DNA of 5,831 bases from Oscillospiraceae bacterium (GTDB lineage Bacteria; Bacillota; Clostridia; UBA1381). The position numbers and the translations under genes are program-made. The stretch's first letter is position 1; every line of letters starts with the position of its first letter. Below are positions 1 through 5,783 of this stretch, one piece after another. The stretch is from NCBI GenBank assembly GCA_022508725.1, contig JAFLUR010000151.1:1-5831 (forward strand), written 5' to 3'. The notes under the pieces were generated by a model that searched no databases, was not told where the DNA came from, and saw nothing but the letters and a program-made list of their open reading frames with translations.

Positions 1-609
1 CCGGAATTAGCCCGGAAAGATAAAGTAGATGGAAAATATATTGAAAAGTTTTGTAAAAAATCCGTTAATAAGGTTGAGAATACAGTAAGTATAGAGGACG
101 AGTTAAACACAAATGAATTAGAAGAAATCGGAATAGAGATTCCTGATGAAATAAAGCTGTGGAGAAAAAAATTATATGAAATAATTACCAAGATGAATCC
201 GTATTCATTTGAAAAATTATGTCAAAGACTGCTTAGAGAAAGTGGATTTGATGATGTTGTGATAACAAAAAAATCAGGCGATGGCGGAATTGACGGCACC
301 GGAAAACTAAAGTTAAACGGAATAATGAGTTTCAATATTGCATTTCAATGCAAAAGATATCAAGGAAAGGTAGGAGCTCCGGAAATAAGAGATTTCAGAG
401 GGTCTTTAACAACAGATATAGAAAAAGGTGTATTTATAACAACGGGTACATTTTCAAAGGCAGCATTAGAAGAAGCAGGTACAGCCGGTAAAAAACATAT
501 TGACTTGATAGACGGTGAAAAGTTCATTACAATGCTTGCAGAGTTGGAGATAGGTGTAAAAGAAATTAAAGATTATGAAATTAATGAAGAATATTTTCTT
601 ACATTATAA
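1..609 (+). CDS. Mrr-family restriction endonuclease, 5' partial
   Basis: The reading frame is open from base 1 to the TAA at 607-609 (202 codons), so the gene begins outside the window; the ATG at 193 is internal. From about residue 65 the protein matches the Mrr catalytic domain, a PD-(D/E)xK nuclease fold. A helical start (SFEKLCQRLLRESGF) is followed by GDGGIDG with the probable catalytic Asp at residue 98, then FQCKRY with the Q-x-K pair at 116 and 118, and then KGVFITTGTFS, the usual core strand. E. coli Mrr is about 300 residues with an N-terminal winged-helix DNA reader; here roughly the first 100 residues are not visible and residues 1-64 look like a charged linker. Classical Mrr cuts methylated DNA, but this gene sits 17 nt before vsr and a methyltransferase, so it may be the restriction partner of a modification system. 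It is much more AT-rich (about 30% GC in sampled lines) than its neighbours. Family assignment is firm, target is unknown. Confidence 0.9.
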   Translation, partial: PELARKDKVDGKYIEKFCKKSVNKVENTVSIEDELNTNELEEIGIEIPDEIKLWRKKLYEIITKMNPYSFEKLCQRLLRESGFDDVVITKKSGDGGIDGTGKLKLNGIMSFNIAFQCKRYQGKVGAPEIRDFRGSLTTDIEKGVFITTGTFSKAALEEAGTAGKKHIDLIDGEKFITMLAELEIGVKEIKDYEINEEYFLTL

Positions 610-626
610 TATTTGAGGAGAATACA

Positions 627-1040
627 ATGGATAAACATACACCTGAACAAAGAAGAAAAAATATGCAGGCTGTAAAAAACAAGGATTCAGCCATAGAAAT
701 AGCATTGCGTAAGGAGCTGTGGGGCAGGGGACTGCGTTATCAAAAAAACGTGAAAAATATATTCGGTAAACCGGACTTGGTATTCAAGGGTAAAAAAGTG
801 GCGGTATTTTGCGACAGTGAATTTTGGCACGGATATAATTGGGAAGAGCGAAAAAAGGATTTCAAGTCACATCAAGAATTCTGGATACCCAAAATCGAAA
901 GAAATATGCAAAGGGATACAGAAGTGACCGAAGAACTGCAAAAGCAGGGATGGACGGTATTGCGGTTTTGGGGCAATGAAATCAAAAAGAATGTCGGCGG
1001 CTGTGCCGATACAATAGAAAAGGCGGTAAGAGGAGAATAA
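627..1040 (+). CDS. vsr: Very short patch repair endonuclease (Vsr)
   Basis: A 137-residue protein of full Vsr length. Vsr nicks DNA 5' of the T in T:G mismatches formed when 5-methylcytosine deaminates, and so protects methylated sites from C-to-T mutation. Visible family features are the N-terminal TPEQRRKNMQAVKNKDSAIE (Glu24 matches E. coli Glu25), KPDLVF with the catalytic Asp50 (E. coli Asp51), FWH with Phe66 and Trp67 as mismatch-intercalating aromatics and the catalytic His68 (E. coli His69), then FWIPKIERNMQRD and GWTVLRFW. The structural zinc ligands of E. coli Vsr (Cys66, His71, Cys73, Cys117) are replaced at the matching places by Glu65, Tyr70, Trp72 and Gly/Asn116-117. The start is supported by GAGGAG at 615-620, six nt before the ATG. 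It lies two nt before the cytosine methyltransferase gene, the enzyme whose product it would repair; in E. coli vsr instead follows and overlaps dcm. Confidence 0.93.
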   Translation: MDKHTPEQRRKNMQAVKNKDSAIEIALRKELWGRGLRYQKNVKNIFGKPDLVFKGKKVAVFCDSEFWHGYNWEERKKDFKSHQEFWIPKIERNMQRDTEVTEELQKQGWTVLRFWGNEIKKNVGGCADTIEKAVRGE

Positions 1041-1042
1041 AT

Positions 1043-2167
1043 ATGTCTTATAAAATGATCGATTTATGTGCCGGTATCGGCGGAATACGGCGGGGATTTG
1101 AATTGGCGGAGGGGTTTGAAAATGTATTGTCCGCCGAGATAGACAAATACGCTTGTATGACATACCGGCATTTATACGGTGATGATCCGGAAAATGATAT
1201 AACAACGGAGGAATTCAAGCAAAAGGTTGAAAAAACCGGATATGATATTTTGCTGGCGGGATTTCCCTGTCAGGCATTCAGCAGGGCGGGTAAGCAGCTG
1301 GGATTTCACGACAAAACAAGAGGAACGCTGTTTTTTGATATTGCGGATATAATCAAAAGGACAAGACCCAAAGCCTTTATGCTTGAAAATGTTGATAATC
1401 TTATCACTCACAACAAGGGAGAAACCTTTGATACGATAATCAACACGCTTGTGACCGAGCTGAATTATAAGGTTATCGGAGTAAAGAATAAAAACGGAAA
1501 AATCGAATACAACGCAAAGACTTTTATCAGAAATTCAAGGAATTTCGGAGTGCCGCAGAACAGACCTCGCGTTTATATTATGGGATTTAACCGGGAATTT
1601 TGGGGAGATTGGGTTGACGATCTGCCCGATGTGCTTCCGGAAAAACGAGAAGAAAAGATTTACGAGGATCTGAACGATCTGCTTGAAATGAATGCGGAGC
1701 CGGAGTTTTTCTTGGCGTCCGGTTATCTGGAAACATTGGAAAGGCATAAAGCAAGGCATGAATCAAAGGGAAACGGATTCGGATACAGAATAGTTAATCT
1801 GCCGGAAATCGAAAATCCCGTATCAAACGCGCTGTTGGCGACCGGCGGCTCCGGAAAGGAAAGAAATCTCGTTACGGATATGCGCGAGGGTATTGCCGGT
1901 ATGAAGCTTTCATCAAGAAAGACGCCTCTGAATGATAAAGGTGTTCGGGTTATGACACCTCGCGAATGGGGAAAATTGCAGGGCTTTATCAATTACGGAT
2001 TTAAAGACAAAAACGGAAAGGACACATTCTCGTTTCCCGAAGGCATAGGCAAAGCGCAGCAATATAAGCAATTCGGAAATGCGGTTACAATTCCCGTAAT
2101 TGAGGAAACGGCAAAATTCATGAAGCAATGCTTGAAGCGGTTGGAGGAGTACAAGGGTGAAAAATAA
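1043..2167 (+). CDS. dcm: DNA (cytosine-5-)-methyltransferase
   Basis: A 374-residue C5-cytosine methyltransferase that transfers a methyl group from S-adenosylmethionine to cytosine in a specific DNA site. All main motifs are present in the standard order: motif I (DLCAGIGG, 7-14), motif IV with the catalytic Cys76 in GFPCQ, motif VI ENV (115-117), motif VIII QNRPRVYIMGF (172-182), motif IX around TPREWGKLQGF (305-315), and motif X YKQFGNAVTIP (341-351). Target recognition should lie at about 222-281; its RHESKGNGFGY and GGSGKERNLV stretches recall M.HpaII and related CCGG/CCNGG enzymes, so a CC-GG-type site is inferred, not shown. AGGAG at 1031-1035, inside the end of vsr, serves the ATG seven nt later. 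With the Mrr-type nuclease and vsr it forms a restriction-modification-repair cassette. The symbol dcm is used generically; it is not meant as orthology to the E. coli CCWGG enzyme. Confidence 0.95.
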   Translation: MSYKMIDLCAGIGGIRRGFELAEGFENVLSAEIDKYACMTYRHLYGDDPENDITTEEFKQKVEKTGYDILLAGFPCQAFSRAGKQLGFHDKTRGTLFFDIADIIKRTRPKAFMLENVDNLITHNKGETFDTIINTLVTELNYKVIGVKNKNGKIEYNAKTFIRNSRNFGVPQNRPRVYIMGFNREFWGDWVDDLPDVLPEKREEKIYEDLNDLLEMNAEPEFFLASGYLETLERHKARHESKGNGFGYRIVNLPEIENPVSNALLATGGSGKERNLVTDMREGIAGMKLSSRKTPLNDKGVRVMTPREWGKLQGFINYGFKDKNGKDTFSFPEGIGKAQQYKQFGNAVTIPVIEETAKFMKQCLKRLEEYKGEK

Positions 2168-2186
2168 CAATGGCAGTCGGAAAAAT

Positions 2187-2226
2187 AAAATCTCCCCCGA
2201 AAAATCCGGAGGAGATTTTTATTTTT
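2187..2226. terminator. Bidirectional rho-independent terminator between convergent operons
   Basis: A hairpin has arms 2187-2199 and 2207-2219 around a 7-nt loop. On the + strand there is one C/A mismatch at 2196/2210, followed by a T-rich tail at 2215-2226. On the - strand the same pair becomes a G-U wobble, giving a continuous 13-bp stem followed by T runs (complement of 2181-2190). It lies 20 nt after the methyltransferase stop and directly at the end of the MalG-like permease gene, so it probably ends both transcripts. Confidence 0.87.
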
Positions 2227-3115
2227 ATCCTTTAAGACCGGTGGTGCTTATACCCTCAACAAGATACCTTTGACAGGTCAAAAATATAATAAATATCGGC
2301 AGCAAAGATAATGTACTCATAGCAAACATAGCGCCCCAGTCCGGGATGCTGTCGGGATCCGAGAACATTTTAAGTGCAAGTGAAACCGTATATTGCTGAG
2401 GACTGTTAAGGTACAAAAGCGGACCAAGAAAATCGTCCCATTTCCAATAGAAAGAGAATATCGCCGCAGTAAATACAGCGGGCTTGATAAGAGGAAGAAT
2501 AACACGGAAAAATATTCCGTATCTTCCGCAGCCGTCAATTTTTGCAGCCTGATCAAGCTCACCCGGAATACCGCTTATAAACTGCATTATAAGAAATATA
2601 AAGAATGCGCCTCCGCCGAATGCGGGGACTATAAGAGGCAGGGGTGAATTCGTCCAGTTCAATTTATCGAATATAACAAACTGAGGAACCATTATTATCT
2701 GATACGGCAGCATCATCGTAAGCAGCATACAGGTGAACCAGAATCTTTTCAGAGGGAACTTTATTCTTGAAAATCCGTATGCGACCAGCGCGGATGAGAT
2801 CACCGTTCCTATAGTACCTATACCGGATATAATGAACGAGTTTTTAAAGAAAACGCCGAAAGAGACGTTTCCGACGCCGCGCCATCCGTTTGCGTAGTTT
2901 ATAAAATACAAATGATCGGAAAACAGTCGTGTGGGAACAGTCATTACCTCGCGTGTGTTTTTAAACGAGCTTAAAACCATCCATATTACCGGATAAAGCA
3001 TGAGTAAACCGAACAATATCATAAATATATGATAAACAACCGTGCCTGTGATATTTCGGAGTCGGGTTTTGGAAATTTTCTTGGTTTTTTTTTCTTTTTT
3101 TGTTTCATTATCCAT
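2225..3115 (-). CDS. Carbohydrate ABC transporter permease, MalG-like (CUT1)
   Basis: A 296-residue inner-membrane permease, one half of the translocation channel of a sugar importer. After a very lysine-rich cytoplasmic start (residues 2-20) there are about six hydrophobic segments, near 25-50, 92-118, 126-150, 158-180, 210-225 and 262-284. The EAA loop that docks on the ATPase is clear at 186-208 (ELDQAAKIDG, then ILP). The C-terminal GISTTGLKG is the usual ending of MalG-type subunits. Its ATG follows an excellent ribosome site (minus-strand AGGAGGA at 3124-3130, 8 nt spacing), 15 nt after the first permease gene, so it is the third gene of the operon. The N-terminal codons contain A9 and A7 runs. 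By operon order it resembles B. subtilis YesQ or LplC; substrate is set by the binding protein, not by this subunit. Confidence 0.93.
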   Translation of the reverse strand: MDNETKKEKKTKKISKTRLRNITGTVVYHIFMILFGLLMLYPVIWMVLSSFKNTREVMTVPTRLFSDHLYFINYANGWRGVGNVSFGVFFKNSFIISGIGTIGTVISSALVAYGFSRIKFPLKRFWFTCMLLTMMLPYQIIMVPQFVIFDKLNWTNSPLPLIVPAFGGGAFFIFLIMQFISGIPGELDQAAKIDGCGRYGIFFRVILPLIKPAVFTAAIFSFYWKWDDFLGPLLYLNSPQQYTVSLALKMFSDPDSIPDWGAMFAMSTLSLLPIFIIFLTCQRYLVEGISTTGLKG

Positions 3116-3130
3116 AACTGCGATCCTCCT

Positions 3131-4063
3131 TTATTGTTCTTTTGATTCATAATATACCCATGAATCGGATGACTTAAATATGATAGCTGTAAATGCCGCT
3201 ATAATAAACAGCAATACCCACGCAAGAGCCGAGCCGTATCCCATTTTATAATCACCGAATGAGCAGCGATACAGATAAACCGCATAGAACAGAGTGGTAT
3301 TCAGCGGTTCGCCGCTCTTTGTGATAATAACCGACTGCGTAAATGCGATAAATCCGCTGATAAGCTGATTAACAAGATTGAAGAATATTACGGGAGTAAG
3401 CATGGGCAGAGTGATCTTAAAGAACTGCACCGCGTGTCCCGCACCGTCAACTCTTGCGGCTTCGTAATAATGCTCAGGTATCTGTTTCAGACCCGCAAGG
3501 AATATAAGCATAGACGATCCGAACTGCCAAACGGCAAGCAGAACAAGGATCCATATAGCTGTTTTTGTATTGGTAAGCCAGCTTATATTATCGGGCAGTC
3601 CCAATTTCCCGAGAATAGCGTTGAATACGCCGCCCTCTTTGAGAAACAGCATACGCCACATAACGGCGACCGCCACACTTCCGCCGATGATGGACGGAAG
3701 ATAAAAAAGTGTGCGGTACAAGCCGGACAATTTGGATTTTCTGTTGAGCAGAATCGCGACAAACAGAGCAAATATAAGTCTGAGAGGTACCGACGCAAAC
3801 GCATACAAAAATGTAACTTTAAGCGACTTGACAAAAAGCCCATCATTTGTAAACATTTTAATGTAGTTGTTCAGTCCGATAAACTTCGGACTTGAGAATA
3901 GATCATATTTTGTAAACGAAAACCAGAACGACGCTACAAACGGAATAAGAGTAAACAGCAAAAATCCCAGAAGCCACGGCATTATAAAGACGTATCCCGA
4001 AACAGCGTCTTTTTGAAAAAATTTGTCCAATGCCGATTTTTTTACGGTATCTTTTTCATTCAA
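3131..4063 (-). CDS. Carbohydrate ABC transporter permease, MalF-like (CUT1)
   Basis: The partner membrane subunit of the importer, about 310 residues if started at the TTG at 4063. An in-frame ATG at 4126 would give 331 residues, but those extra codons encode an un-family-like stretch that runs through a strong RNA hairpin (4093-4116) and has no ribosome site. The TTG has GAAAGG at 4075-4080, 11 nt away, similar to the spacing seen for the binding-protein gene; GTG at 4072 is a second possibility. Hydrophobic segments lie near (331-residue numbering) 46-72, 100-127, 138-160, 190-212, 240-265 and 300-320. The EAA loop is at 221-241 (YEAARVDGAG, then ITLP). The stretch KFIGLNNYIKMF after the first membrane segment is typical of MalF/LacF-type permeases. 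The gene lies between the binding-protein and MalG-like genes and is expected to form a heterodimer with the latter. It resembles YesP-type subunits by context. Confidence 0.9.
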   Translation of the reverse strand: MNEKDTVKKSALDKFFQKDAVSGYVFIMPWLLGFLLFTLIPFVASFWFSFTKYDLFSSPKFIGLNNYIKMFTNDGLFVKSLKVTFLYAFASVPLRLIFALFVAILLNRKSKLSGLYRTLFYLPSIIGGSVAVAVMWRMLFLKEGGVFNAILGKLGLPDNISWLTNTKTAIWILVLLAVWQFGSSMLIFLAGLKQIPEHYYEAARVDGAGHAVQFFKITLPMLTPVIFFNLVNQLISGFIAFTQSVIITKSGEPLNTTLFYAVYLYRCSFGDYKMGYGSALAWVLLFIIAAFTAIIFKSSDSWVYYESKEQ

Positions 4064-4074
4064 AAATGTCACGA

Positions 4075-4081
4075 CCTTTCT
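4075..4081 (-). promoter_or_regulatory. Ribosome binding site deciding the MalF-like permease start
   Basis: The minus-strand sequence AGAAAGG is the only purine-rich ribosome site in the leader after the hairpin. It sits 11 nt before the in-frame TTG at 4063 and only 2 nt before GTG at 4072. A nearby ATG (4059-4057) is out of frame and stops after five codons. The binding-protein gene has the same GAAAGG core about 13 nt before its ATG, which favours the TTG. Confidence 0.55.
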
Positions 4082-4092
4082 GTTTAATGAAA

Positions 4093-4116
4093 CGCCACCC
4101 CGAAACCGGGGTGACG
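4093..4116 (-). promoter_or_regulatory. Intercistronic stem-loop after the binding-protein gene
   Basis: In the minus-strand transcript a 10-bp stem forms (arms 4107-4116 and 4093-4102, one U-G wobble) with a 4-nt GUUU loop and a core of CACCCCG against CGGGGUG. It starts 10 nt after the stop codon of the binding-protein gene. Only a weak T-stretch (TTTCATT) follows, so it is better read as a 3'-end stabiliser or partial terminator than as a full terminator. Such elements behind binding-protein genes are known to raise their level over the permeases, as between malE and malF. Confidence 0.7.
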
Positions 4117-4125
4117 ATTTTAACA

Positions 4126-5439
4126 TTATTTATTTTCGGCAAGAATTTCATTTGCTTTCTGCATGAATTCGGCGGCGCCGTCTTTGGGCGTTTTTGTTCC
4201 GTAAACAATCTCCTGGAAAATTGTCTTTAACGTAGCCGAAATTTCCTTGCTGCCCTCGGGTTCCGGGGGATCAATTTGAGTGCCGTGTTCTCCGACCAAA
4301 TCGATATAGTCGTAAACCTTTTTGTTTGAATCGGTAAGATCGGCTCTGAGCGCATCACGAACCGCGCTTGAAACGGGAACGCCTCTTTCGCCGGAGAGAA
4401 CCTTGTTCGCTTCTATATCGTTTATAAAATAATTGATAAATTTAGCGGATTCTTCTTTATTCTGCGATGATGCCGTTACGGAGAACAACATCGACGGTTT
4501 AAGATATACGCCCGATTCCGCAGCGCCGTCAACTCTCGGGGGAATTGCAAGAGAGAAACCGAAGCCCTGTTCATTGGCAAGATCGTTTACAGGTACAAAC
4601 AAGTTGCTCCAAGTAATCTCGTTCCAAACCTTTTTTGAGAGAAGAAGGCTTTCTTCAACGTTCTGAACCGAATAAGAAATGTCCTTATCGACCGAAAGGT
4701 TTTTCTTTATAAGATCGCTCTGGATCGTAAGAGCATCCTCAACCATTTTTGGATCGTCAAATCCGAGAGCGGTTCCGTCCGCGTTATAGAATGTTTTGCC
4801 TTGCTCTCTTACCATTTGTTCCACCGCAAATTTGGGGTCGTTGCGTATAATAAGCTCAGTATCAAAGCCGGCGGCTTTTATTTTTTCGGCGTCCGACATA
4901 AACTGTGACCATGTATATTCCGGAGTCGGCTCGGGGATTCCCGCCGCTTTGTAGCAGTCTGCATTATATACCATTGCGAGCGCGTTGGTTCCGAGGCTGA
5001 TACCGTAAATTCCGCCGTTGATATTTCCGCCGATAAAGTTCTCACCTATATTTGAGAGATCTATTGTTTTGGCATCAACAAATTCGGTAAGATCCGAAAG
5101 CTGATTTTTTTCTATCCACTGACCGAGATAAGCATAGTCCTGCTGCATAATATCGGGAAGATTTTTTGCGGCCATCTGTGTAGCCATCTTATCCCAGTAT
5201 CCGTCCCATGCGCTGTACTCCGTTTCCACATTTATGTCGGAATTTTTGGCTTTGTACATATCTATAACGGATATTGTACCCTCATTTCTCGGCTGACCGC
5301 CCCACCAAGCTATACGGAGCGTGGTTTGTTTACTGCCGTCGTTGTTTCCGCCGTTATTTGCCGTTTGGTCTCCGCCGCATGATGCCAAAGCAAGAACAGC
5401 GGCCGTAAGGCAGGCGATAATACTGATTTTTTTCTTCAT
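4126..5439 (-). CDS. yesO: Extracellular solute-binding lipoprotein, family 1 (YesO-like)
   Basis: A 437-residue sugar-binding lipoprotein that captures the substrate outside the membrane and delivers it to the two permeases downstream. The N-terminus is a lipoprotein signal (MKKK, a hydrophobic core, lipobox L-A-S-C with the lipidated Cys at 21), then a flexible Asn/Gly-rich linker to about residue 39. The mature domain starts with LRIAWWGGQPR (41-51) and carries PDIMQQD (about 95-101), KPSMLFS, GERGVPVS and DPPEPEGS near the C-terminus. From memory these stretches match B. subtilis YesO, the binding protein of the rhamnogalacturonan-oligosaccharide importer YesOPQ, more closely than maltose or raffinose binding proteins; no alignment was run, so the substrate is inferred. 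It is first in the operon. The ATG follows minus-strand GAAAGGA (5452-5458) at a long 12-nt spacing. Its stop overlaps an unlikely ATG by one base (TAATG), and a hairpin follows. The family and localisation are firm; the symbol is tentative. Confidence 0.92.
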   Translation of the reverse strand: MKKKISIIACLTAAVLALASCGGDQTANNGGNNDGSKQTTLRIAWWGGQPRNEGTISVIDMYKAKNSDINVETEYSAWDGYWDKMATQMAAKNLPDIMQQDYAYLGQWIEKNQLSDLTEFVDAKTIDLSNIGENFIGGNINGGIYGISLGTNALAMVYNADCYKAAGIPEPTPEYTWSQFMSDAEKIKAAGFDTELIIRNDPKFAVEQMVREQGKTFYNADGTALGFDDPKMVEDALTIQSDLIKKNLSVDKDISYSVQNVEESLLLSKKVWNEITWSNLFVPVNDLANEQGFGFSLAIPPRVDGAAESGVYLKPSMLFSVTASSQNKEESAKFINYFINDIEANKVLSGERGVPVSSAVRDALRADLTDSNKKVYDYIDLVGEHGTQIDPPEPEGSKEISATLKTIFQEIVYGTKTPKDGAAEFMQKANEILAENK

Positions 5440-5491
5440 AAGAATAGATCATCCTTTCATAATGGTTTTATGTTTTATTTAACGAAATTGC

Positions 5492-5527
5492 AATATTCCC
5501 CTAAATACAAACCTATACAGGAATATT
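5492..5527. repeat. Inverted repeat overlapping the importer promoter
   Basis: AATATTCC at 5492-5499 is the exact inverse of GGAATATT at 5520-5527, separated by 20 nt. The right arm overlaps the -10 box and the left arm lies in the early transcribed leader. It could be a paired operator, but in AT-rich DNA an 8-bp arm can arise by chance. A short palindrome, ATTGCAAT, lies at 5487-5494. Confidence 0.35.
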
Positions 5528-5553
5528 ATAACACATACATTCGATAATTTCAA
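5525..5553 (-). promoter_or_regulatory. Vegetative sigma-factor promoter of the sugar importer operon
   Basis: On the minus strand a -35 box TTGAAA (5548-5553) is followed after exactly 17 nt by a perfect -10 box TATAAT (5525-5530), with TG one base before it (extended -10). Upstream, 5554-5600 is almost purely A/T (about 4 G/C in 47), like an UP element. Transcription should start near 5518, giving a leader of about 80 nt before the binding-protein ATG at 5439. I saw no clear catabolite-response element. Confidence 0.8.
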
Positions 5554-5609
5554 CAATAAAATAGAAAAATAATGAAATAAATTATATAAAATATATAATG
5601 ATGTGTAAA

Positions 5610-5646
5610 TTTTCGGTTTTGCTCACGCTCTTAACATATCCGAAAA
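5610..5646. repeat. Short inverted repeat in the intergenic region
   Basis: TTTTCGG (5610-5616) is the inverse of CCGAAAA (5640-5646), with a 23-nt interior. It lies between the minus-strand terminator at 5702-5737 and the importer promoter. No T-tract follows closely enough to call it a terminator; it could be a regulator site or chance. Confidence 0.3.
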
Positions 5647-5701
5647 GACGATTTTATAAAAAATAAAGGACACACTAAAGAAGTACGTTCATAAAGAAGT
5701 A

Positions 5702-5737
5702 AAGCCCAAAGCAGTTTGATATGACTGCTTCGGACTT
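5702..5737 (-). terminator. Rho-independent terminator of a gene to the right
   Basis: In minus-strand RNA the arms 5724-5737 and 5702-5715 form a 14-bp stem with two G-U wobbles and an 8-nt loop, followed by a T-rich stretch (TTACTTCTTT). On the + strand the two wobbles become A/C mismatches, so the element is built for the minus strand. It lies about 45 nt after the stop of the partial frame at the right edge and separates that gene from the importer operon. Confidence 0.72.
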
Positions 5738-5783
5738 GGTTTATTATTCGGTTACTCGCATAAATCGGAATTTATCTCAGAGA

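Noticed and set aside
193..609. Starting the Mrr-type nuclease at the ATG at 193
   Set aside because: The frame is open upstream to base 1 with protein-like sequence running smoothly into the catalytic domain, there is no ribosome site before 193, and starting there would cut the domain at its edge.
867..1205. Minus-strand frame of 112 codons across the vsr/methyltransferase junction
   Set aside because: It is antisense to two well-supported genes, has no ribosome site and no recognisable protein features; shadow frame.
1172..2170. Several minus-strand frames of 74-89 codons antisense to the methyltransferase
   Set aside because: The methyltransferase frame has every expected motif; the antisense frames overlap each other, and I found no promoter or ribosome site supporting them.
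3434..3895. Plus-strand frame of 153 codons inside the MalF-like permease
   Set aside because: Its composition is that of a reverse reading of membrane-protein codons, with no domain signal, and it lies fully inside a clear permease gene.
5480..5495. Possible catabolite-response element (TGCAATTTCGTTAA on the minus strand)
   Set aside because: The central CG is at the wrong place relative to the consensus and the 3' half does not match.
4117..5656. The 10-mer TAAAATCGTC occurring twice on the minus strand (near 4121 and 5654)
   Set aside because: Short AT-rich repeat, two copies only, in unrelated contexts; compatible with chance.
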